From Hordeum vulgare subsp. vulgare (taxonomy: Eukaryota > Streptophyta > Magnoliopsida > Poales > Poaceae): DNA of 64,000 bases. This document shows, piece by piece, positions 56,442-64,000 of the stretch. The first letter of the stretch is position 1, and every line of letters starts with the position of its first letter. The notes under the pieces were generated by a model, which worked only from the letters and a program-made list of their open reading frames with translations, did not search any database and was not told the DNA's origin. The translations under genes were made by a program, and so were the position numbers. Where the stretch lies: NCBI RefSeq assembly GCF_904849725.1, contig NC_058518.1, forward strand, positions 212,920,741 to 212,984,740. Direction: 5' to 3'.

Positions 56442-57578
56442 ATGTGAAACAATTCCACATTGTCTTAAGTGAGCACCAAACTCGTAACTCAGATACTCTC
56501 CTCCTTGATTAGATCATAGGATCTTGATATTCTTTCTACGATGATATTCAACTTCACTCTGAAATAGCTTGAACTTTTTAAACGTTTCGGACTTGTGCTT
56601 CATCAAGTAGATATAGCCATACCTACTCAAATCATCAGTGAAGGTGAGAAAATAACGATATCCGCCGCATGCCTCTATGCTCATTGGTCCGCACACATCG
56701 GTATGTATAATCTCCAATAAGTCACTTGCACGCTCCATTGTTCCAGAGAACGGAGTCTTAGTAATCTTTCCCATGACGCATGGTTCGCACGTGTCAAGTG
56801 ATTCAAAATTAAATGACTCCAAAAGTCCATTGGCATGGAGTTTCTTCATGCGCTTAACACCAATATGACCTAAGCGGCAGTGCCACAAGAAAGTGGCATT
56901 ATCATTGTTAACTCTACATCTTTTGGTCTCAATGTTGTGGATATGAGTGTCATCGAAATCGAGATTCAATATGAACAAACCCCTCACATTGGGTGCATGA
57001 CCATAAAAGATATTACTCATATAAATAGAACAACCATTATTCTCTGACTTAAATGAGTAACCGTCTCGCAATAAACAAGATCCAGATATAATGTTCATGC
57101 TCAACACAGGCACTAAATAACAATTATTTAAGTTCATAACTAATCCCGATGGTAACTGAATTGAGACCGTGCCGACGGCGATCGCATCAACCTTGGAACC
57201 ATTTCCCACACGCATCGTCACTTCATCCTTCGCCAGCCTTCGTTTATTCCACAGTTCCTGTTTTGAGTTGCAAATGTAAGCAACAGAACCGGTATCAAAT
57301 ACCCAGGCACTACTATGAGAGTTGGTGAGGTACACATCAATAACACGTATATCAAATATACCTTGTTTGGCGTTGGCCGCCTTCTTATCGGCCAGATACT
57401 TGGGGCAGTTGCGCTTCCAGTGACCAATCCCCTTGCAATAATAGCACTCAGTTTCCGGCTTAGGCCCAACCTTGGGTTTCTTCATCGGACGGGCAACAGT
57501 TTTGCCACTCTTCTTGGAGTTACCCTTCTTGCCTTTGCAGTTCTTCTTAAAACTAGTGGTCTTATTGACCATCAACAC
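56442..57578 (-). pseudogene. Copia zinc knuckle, protease and integrase N-terminal/core
   Basis: Open for 354 codons to 56514. Landmarks: CYYCKGIGHWKRNCP (zinc knuckle), WVFDTGSVAYICN (protease, D-T-G intact), LWHCRLGHIGVKRMKKLH with CEPC (integrase HHCC), IIHTDVCGPM and FTDDLSRYGYIYLMK (core). At 56514-56516 a TGA stands where Arg precedes the SD(Q/R)GGEY motif; the motif itself follows in frame. Protease matures the polyprotein, and integrase inserts the DNA. Confidence 0.94.
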
Positions 57579-57589
57579 TTGATGTTCTT

Positions 57590-58199
57590 TCTAGATTTCT
57601 TACTCAGCGACTTTCAGCATCACAAATAACTCGCCGGGTAACTTATTCATCCCTTTCATGTTATAGTTCAACACGAAGCTCTTGTAGCTAGGTGGCAGTG
57701 ATAGAAGAGTTCTGTCAGTGATAGATTCTTGTGGGAGAGCGATTCCCAGCTCAGCTAGACTGTTTGAGTACCCACACATTTTGAGCACATGTTCACTGAC
57801 AGACGAATTCTCCTCCATTTTGCAAGCATAGAATTTATCGGAGGTCTCGTACCTCTCAATCCGGGCATTCTTCTCAAAGATAAACTTCAACTCTTGGAAC
57901 ATCTCATATGCTCCATGACGTTCAAAACATCGTTGAAGTCCCGGTTCTAAGCCATACAAAACTGCACATTGAACTAGTCAGTAGTCATCCTTACGAGCTT
58001 GCCACGCGTTCAAAACATCTTGGTCAGCTGTAGCGGGTGGTTCATCTCTTAGAGCTGCATCAAGAACATAATTCTTTTGCCCAGCTGGAAGGATAAGCCT
58101 CGGATTTTGAGCCCATTCTACAAAGTTGCTACCATCATCTTTCAGCTTAGCTTTCTCTAGGAATGTATTGAAATTCAGGGTTGCTACTGCGCGAGCCAT
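57590..58199 (-). pseudogene. Copia gag
   Basis: ATG at 58199 starts MARAVATLNFNTFLEKAKL, the normal start of BARE/Angela polyproteins. Frame 1 reaches a TGA after WQARKDDY (about 57975), then the same frame goes on to MYGLEPGLQRCFERHG and KMEENSSVSEHVLKM. Two further stops (TAA and TAG) near 57590-57602 separate gag from the zinc-knuckle part. Otherwise gag is nearly complete. Confidence 0.93.
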
Positions 58200-59449
58200 T
58201 GATCTACAACATAAACTTTTGCAAAGATTACTTAGACTATGTTCAAGACAATTGAGTTTAGCTAATCATATTACTAATTAACTCCCGCTCAAATAGACAT
58301 CCCTCTAGTAATTCGAGAGTCGCATGATCCAAATTCACTAATTCAAGTCCGATCATCACGTGAGTTGAGTATAGCTTCAGTGGTGAACATCTCCATGTTG
58401 ATCATATCTACTATATGATTCATGCTCGAACTTTTGGTCTCTTGTGTTCCGAGGCCATGTCTGTACATGCTAGGCTCGTAAAGTTTAACCCGAGTGTTTT
58501 ACGTGTGCAACTGTTTTGCACCTGTTGTATGTGAATGTTGAGTCTATCACACCCGATCATCACGTGGTGTCTCGAAATGACGAACTGTCGCAACGGTGCA
58601 CAGTCGGGGAGAACACAATTTATCTTGAAATTTTAGTGAGGGATCACCTTATAATGCTACCGTCGTTCTAAGAAAAATAAGGTGCATAAAAGGATTCACA
58701 TCACATGCAATTCATAAGTGACATGATATGGCCATGATCTTGTGCTTCTTGATCTCCATCACCAAAGCACCGACATTATCTTCATCGTCATCGGCGCCAC
58801 ACCATGATCTCCATCATTGTGCCTCCATGGAGGTTGTCGTGCTATCTGTGCTATTACTACCAAAGCTACTACCTAGCAATATAGTAAACGCATCTGCAAG
58901 CACAAACGTTAGTTTAAAGACAGCCCTATGGATCCTGTCGATTGTCGTAGCATCACCGTGCACGTCGATATTTAACTATTACAACATGATCATCTCATAC
59001 ATCCAATATATCACATCATATATTTGGCCATATCACATCACATGCATACCCTGCAAAAACAAGTTAGACGTCCTCTAATTTGTTGATGCATGTTTTACGT
59101 GGCTACTATGGGTATATAGTATGATCGCATATTACTTACGCAAAGCCACAATGGTGGTATGCAAATTGCTATTTAACCTTCTCCAAGGACCACCTCGGTC
59201 AAATCCGATTCAACTAAAGTTGAAAAGCACACACCCGCCAGTCATCTTTATGCAATAAGTTGCATGTCAGTCGATGAAACCGGTCTCTCGTAAGCGTACG
59301 AGTAAGGTTGGTCCGGGACGCTTCAATCCAACAATACCGCCGAATCGAGAAAAGACTAAGGAGGGCAGCAAATCCAACATCAATGCCCACAAAAACTTTT
59401 ATGTTCTACTCGAGATTCATCTACGCATGAACCTAGCTCATGATGCTAT
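58200..59449 (-). other. Copia 5' leader and degraded primer binding site
   Basis: Between the gag start and the 5' LTR. No long coding frame (58728-59078 on the plus strand is not treated as a gene). Directly after the 5' LTR the minus strand reads ATAGCATCATGAGCTAGG, a degraded form of the TGGTATCA-type primer site. Confidence 0.6.
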
Positions 59450-61216
59450 TGTTGGGGAACGTTGCATTGGAAACAAAAAAATTCCAACGCACACGAAGAC
59501 CTATCATGATGATGATCGACGGAGATCGGATCTAAATACCCTTGTAAATCGCTAAGCGAGAAGCGTTAAGAAACGCAGTTAATGTAGTGGAAAGTCTTCG
59601 CGATCCAAATCACCGTCGTCCCACGATCCGTCCCGATCTAGTATCGAACGGACGGCACCTCCGCGTTCAGCACACGTACAACTCGATGACGATCTATGCC
59701 TTCTTGATCCAACAAGAGAACAGGGAAGTAAATGAGTTCTCCGGCAGCGTGACGGTGCACCGGTGGTGGTGGTCATCAATTCTTGCAGGGCTTTGCGTAT
59801 GCACCCCAGAAATCCGATCTAGAGGAAGAACTACAAACTAGAGGAGAGGGTTGCCCGTGGCTGAAATTGTGTCTCAAAATCCCTAAAACCTCTAGTATAT
59901 ATACGAGGAAGGAGGGTCTAGCCTTGAGCACCAAGGGAAACCCCCTTGGGCTCGACCGAAGCTAGAGAGGAGGAGTCCTCCTCCAACCCTACTTGGAGTA
60001 GGACTCCTCCCCAAGTTGTCCACCTCTTTTGGTTTTTTCCACTTGTACCTCATGGGCTTTCTTTGGTTGACAAGTAATCCCACTAAGAGCTATTACGCCA
60101 CCATCAAGTCGACCTTTCCCTCTTGGGGAATGGTGGGCCCACCTGGTGGCCCCCGGTACCCATTCGTCACTCCCGGTACACTCCCGGCGATGCCCGAAAT
60201 TCTTCCTGAATCCAAATACCAACTTCCTATATATCAAACTTCGTTTCCGGACCATTTCGGAAACCCTCGTGACGTCCGGGATCTCATCCGGGACTCCAAA
60301 AAAAACTTCGGTCACCAGCACCTATAACTCAACTATATCGAAACGTCACCGAACCTTAAGTGTGCAGACCCTCCGGGTTCGAGAACTATGCAGACATGAC
60401 CTGAGACACTCCCTGGTCAATATCCAATAGCGGAACCTAGATGCCCATATTGGATCCTACATATTCTACGAAGATCTTATCGGTTGAACCTCTATGCCAA
60501 GGATTCATATAATCCTGTTTACCATTTCCTTTGTCCTTCGGTATGTTACTTTCCCGAGATTTGATCGTCGGTATCTCTATACCTATTTCAATCTCGTTAC
60601 CCGCAAGTCTCTTTACTTGTTCTGTAATACAAGATCGCGTGACTAACTCTTTAGTCACATTGCTTGCAAGGCTTATATGTGATGTTGTACTACCGATTGG
60701 GCCTTGAGATACCTCTCCATCACAAGGAGTGACAAATCCCAGTCTTGATCCATGCTAACTCAACGGACACCTTCGGAGATGCCTATAGAGTACCTTTATA
60801 GTCACCCAGTAACATTGCGATGTTTGATACACACAAGGCATTCCTCTGGTGTCAGTGATTTACATGATCTCATGGTCATAGGAATGAATACTTGACATGC
60901 AGAAAACAATAACAACTAAATGACACGATCATATGCTATGTTCATAGTTTGGGCCTTATCCATCACATCATTCTCCTAATGATGTGATCCCGTCATCAAG
61001 TGACAACACTTGTCTATGGCTAGGAAACTTTAACCATCCTTTATCAACAGGCTAGTCAACTAGAGACTTAATAGGGACACAGTTTTGTCTATATATCCAC
61101 ACATGCATTTATGTTTCCATTCGATACCGTTATAGCATGGATAATAAACGATTGTCTTGAAATAGGAAATATAATAATAACTATTTTATTATTGCCTCTA
61201 GGGCATATTTCCAACA
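59450..61216 (-). repeat. 5' LTR of the full-length copia element
   Basis: Plus-strand ends TGTTGGGGAACG and TATTTCCAACA; TATA box at 59896-59903. Aligns with 52399-54167 throughout. Confidence 0.95.
59896..59903 (-). promoter_or_regulatory. TATA box, copia 5' LTR
   Basis: TATATATA in the promoter position of the 5' LTR. Confidence 0.7.
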
Positions 61217-61900
61217 TGATCAACCTCAAGCCCCCACCCACTGCCTCCACCACCGTGCCGAGCCCGCCAAACCAAGATCCGGTTTGTTGTGGGCGTGATG
61301 TGGGCAGAGCCGCCATCGACGCCCGCAACCGAGCGTCGCCCGCCGCCGCAGCCGCGAGCCTCCCGTAGCCTGTCCCGCCTCCCATGGTCGTCCGCACAGT
61401 AGCACCGCCGGACCTCGGCAACCTCACCAGTGACCAGCACCTCGCTCCAGGTAAGGCCCCGTTGCCCCTTGTCATCATCTCATCATTCCTCTCTGCTCTC
61501 TCTCCCTCACGATTTTTCTCTCCTCCCGCTGCAGCCATGAACATGAGCTCGTTGCCGCACCAGTTGACCTCACCGCCAGACGGATTTGCCTCCTCTTCAT
61601 CGGATCTGGCCGATCTCCACCCGATCTACCCATTTTGCCTCTCCCGTACCTCCCCAGGGCTCGCCGGAGCCCACCTCCGCCTCGTCGCACACCACGAGGG
61701 CCACCAGTACTCTACTTCTTCCTAAGGAACGAGAGCGTGTGCGCATTGAACCGTGCAGGCACCACCTGGGCCGCAATCTCCCCTCAGGCCCAGCTGCGCT
61801 ACAACCCCATCGGTCGAGCAACCCCTTTGTGGCGGGCCAGCCGCTCCATTGAGCTAGGCCCAAGGCCTGCAACGTGAGCACAACCCCTATCCCTAGCCCA

Positions 61901-63254
61901 TTCATTACGTAGCTAATCGACGCCCATGCCTTGTTGGCCCATTAGCTAAGCAAATTCGGCCCACCCCGTGTTTTGTTTGTGTGAGCGAATTTGCCTAAAT
62001 GTACAGGATATTTAGTAATTACAAGAAAATGCATATTTTTAAAATGCTAATAACTAATTAACCGTGGATCGGATTTAAAAACTTTATACATGAAAAATGC
62101 TTAGAATTTTGTGTAGTTTCACAATATCCAACTTTCAACCATGTTAAAAATATTTAAATTTCTCTTTACTTAAATTTACATAATCGCCATGTTAAAATGA
62201 TTTATTTCATAATTAATTAATCGTAACTCCTATTCAAATGATTTATATATGTAACTTGACTAAAACAATGTGTAGTATAACATGGTGGCATTTATTCTGT
62301 TGTTTAATGACTCTAAACTAGTTTAATAGGTAGAACAGTACCAAAATTGTAATTTGCATATGAAATCATAATTTGCATATGGGGACTTTTCGGAATTGTT
62401 ATTCGCTGTTCGGTCCTCACTTAAACTTGCCTAGAATTTCATGTAGCTTCATAATATCTTGTAGATCCATGTTTTAACATGCATGTGGCTGCCATTTGCA
62501 CACATTTTGCATTCATACCATACCATTTTATGTTGCTCGTATCTTTTAGACCGTAGCTCCATTTTAAATGATCTATATATGTAAATCGACTAGAATGACG
62601 TGTAGAATCACATGGTCGACTTTATTCTGCTGTTTAATAGATATAAAACATGTTTAGTTCAGATCTGGACCAATTTCAAAATTAACATATGGGGTCATTC
62701 GGAAATGATATATGTTGTTTCTAACCTCATTTAAAATGCCTAGATAGGTAGTTTATTCATGCTTCACCTCTTGCCATGCTAAACAACATTTAATATTTCG
62801 TCATTATGATTCTAATCTGGAGTTCCGTCAATATGCAAGTCGTTGCATATTGAGCTTCACTTAATGTGTAGGAGATGATTGTTGTGATTTGCCATGCCTT
62901 GCATAATTAAATGAGACATGCATCATATGTGTTTGTGCATCATGGCATGCATATGTCGTGGTGTTTATGTTGTGTTGATTGTTGTTTCCGGATTATTTCT
63001 TCTTGATAGAATTCTGAACTTCTTTGGAGTGTTAGGATTCTCTTCACTATGTCTGTTCGTCTACTTCACGGATTCCATCTTCTTCCAAGTGGGATCCCAC
63101 GCAAGATGATCCTTTCCCTAGACACCACTACTATCATTGCCATGCTAGTTGTATTGTTTCTTACGCCATGTCTCACTGCCTACCACCGATTATGTTCAGC
63201 CTCCAACATTGCCATTAAAAGCCTCTAACCCCCTCCACATCCCAGCAAACCTTT
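61901..63254. other. AT-rich LTR interior, nothing else recognised
   Basis: No open frame above about 60 codons with a motif, no RNA gene. Contains two diverged copies of a roughly 330-bp block (about 62190-62410 and 62520-62710), suggesting an internal duplication. Confidence 0.4.
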
Positions 63255-64000
63255 GTTTGGCTATGTTACCACTTGCTCATCCCTTCTTATAGTGTTGCTA
63301 GTTGCAGGTGCAGTTCCTTTCCATGTGGCAACATGGATTCTTTTGAATATCACCATATAATTGCTATTTAATTTAATGTGCCTATATACTTGGTAAAAGG
63401 TGAAAGCCTTGGCCTTCTAGCTTGGTGTTTTGTTCCATCTTTGCCGAACTAGGTACTTGCGTATCGGTGTTAAGTTCCATATTAAGCGCTCCTAACATGC
63501 TTGGGGTTGTTATGGGGACCCCCTTGATTTTTGTTTTGGGATAAAACTCGTCAGTCAAGGCCCATCTTTGATACTACATTTACCTAAAAACTAATGAACC
63601 GCATAGGGAGTGATTAACCCGTGGATAATTAATCAACCCCCAGGCTAGTGATCCTCATGAGTGTTTGTCCAACCCAGAGCACTCTGTGCGGCCAACCCGG
63701 GGCAACTTGGGTGATTTCCATCAGGCCACCGTATGCTTGCTTATGCAACGTGTGCTAAAAGCAAGATACACGCCTCTTATTGGGGTCGTCACCACATTGG
63801 GCGGTCTTGCTGGATTTGTTTTACCCTTCTTGAATGTCTTGTGTGAGGGATACCGAGGATACTTTGGGCTATCTCGAGGTTGAGGTTTTCCATCAGGAAT
63901 CCGAGGAGATCACAGGTTTTCCATGGTCGAGGTTTCTGACGTAGCTTGTGGTAGTTTGTGATGGACTAGTTGGAGCACTCCTGTAGGGTTAAATCTTTCT
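63255..64000 (+). repeat. LARD LTR segment repeated at 46937-47690
   Basis: Direct repeat of the 5' LTR piece, starting at TTGGCTATGTTACC, with scattered substitutions. The open frame 63665-63883 and its partner at 47366 share the end LAGFVLPFLNVLCEG because they are LTR copies. Confidence 0.9.

Larger units (their letters stand above)
52399..61216 (-). mobile_element. BARE/Angela/WIS-like copia retrotransposon, full length (8.8 kb)
   Basis: Two LTRs of about 1.77 kb (52399-54167 and 59450-61216), a polypurine tract, and a minus-strand polyprotein in copia order (gag, protease, integrase, reverse transcriptase, RNase H). It sits in the 3' LTR of the LARD. The two LTRs show about 34 substitutions in their first ~375 aligned bases by eye, so it is old. 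Multiple stops and frameshifts disable it; all domains are still recognisable. Confidence 0.95.
61217..64000 (+). mobile_element. LARD 3' LTR, continuation (runs off right edge)
   Basis: Follows the copia insertion. The first ~700 bp are GC-rich (61217-61900), with overlapping frames on both strands that look like LTR leader and not genes. An AT-rich zone with near-repeated phrases follows (TTAATGATCTATATATGTAA-like at about 62240 and 62570). From 63255 it matches the 5' LTR piece at 46937. By that alignment roughly 0.8 kb of the LTR lies beyond the window. Confidence 0.75.

Noticed and set aside
61089..61905. Ala/Arg-rich frames on both strands
   Set aside because: Start inside the copia LTR and cross the insertion junction, or lie in GC-rich LTR DNA.

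Overview
The window looks like intergenic DNA from a large grass genome, most likely Triticeae (wheat, Aegilops, barley or rye). The reasons are a full-length copia element of the BARE/Angela/WIS type, a second truncated one, LTRs that begin TGATACGTCTCC, a Stowaway MITE with CTCCCTCCG ends, an L1-type LINE, and dense nesting of old LTR retrotransposons. I find no intact host gene, rRNA, functional tRNA or CRISPR array. Almost every long open frame is a decayed transposon gene or a by-product of GC-rich or low-complexity LTR sequence. Family names come from memory of sequence and protein features, not from a search.

Layout from left to right: (1) 1-3553, LTR of a minus-strand gypsy-type element running off the left edge. 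(2) 3554-5721, the right part of a CACTA-like DNA transposon with a Stowaway MITE and exon-like remnants. (3) 5722-6294 and 17062-17950, pieces of an older gypsy element. (4) 6295-17061, a complete Tat/Retand-like gypsy element inserted in it, flanked by CCCTA duplications. It carries two RNase H domains and an antisense gene. (5) 17951-24301, a minus-strand LINE with ORF1, endonuclease, reverse transcriptase and zf-RVT remnants, split by an LTR insertion at 21016-22790. (6) 24302-26647, 3' LTR and RNase H end of a BARE/Angela-like element. (7) 26648 to about 29200, an LTR fragment. (8) About 29201-32565, LTR plus 3' internal part of a minus-strand LTR element. (9) 32566-46936, a minus-strand chromodomain gypsy element whose right LTR holds a solo LTR (44806-46210). 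(10) 46937-52398 and 61217-64000, a plus-strand LARD-like element with roughly 4.2 kb LTRs and no coding capacity. (11) 52399-61216, the full-length minus-strand BARE/Angela-like element inserted in the LARD 3' LTR.

The nesting order can be read from target-site duplications and from host sequences that rejoin once an insert is removed. The clearest cases are the short ORF split by the Tat element, the LINE split by the LTR insertion, and the empty site at 34803-34807 that matches the solo-LTR site in the sister LTR. No element looks autonomous. Many of the stops are TGA codons where arginine is expected, which fits decay of methylated CpG sites.

The most interesting items are the antisense gene and palindromic ~70 bp tandem array of the Tat element, a pair of tRNA-like relics followed by oligo-T in the first LTR, an open frame upstream of gag in the chromodomain element, and the LARD. 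None is strong evidence of a wholly new biological system.
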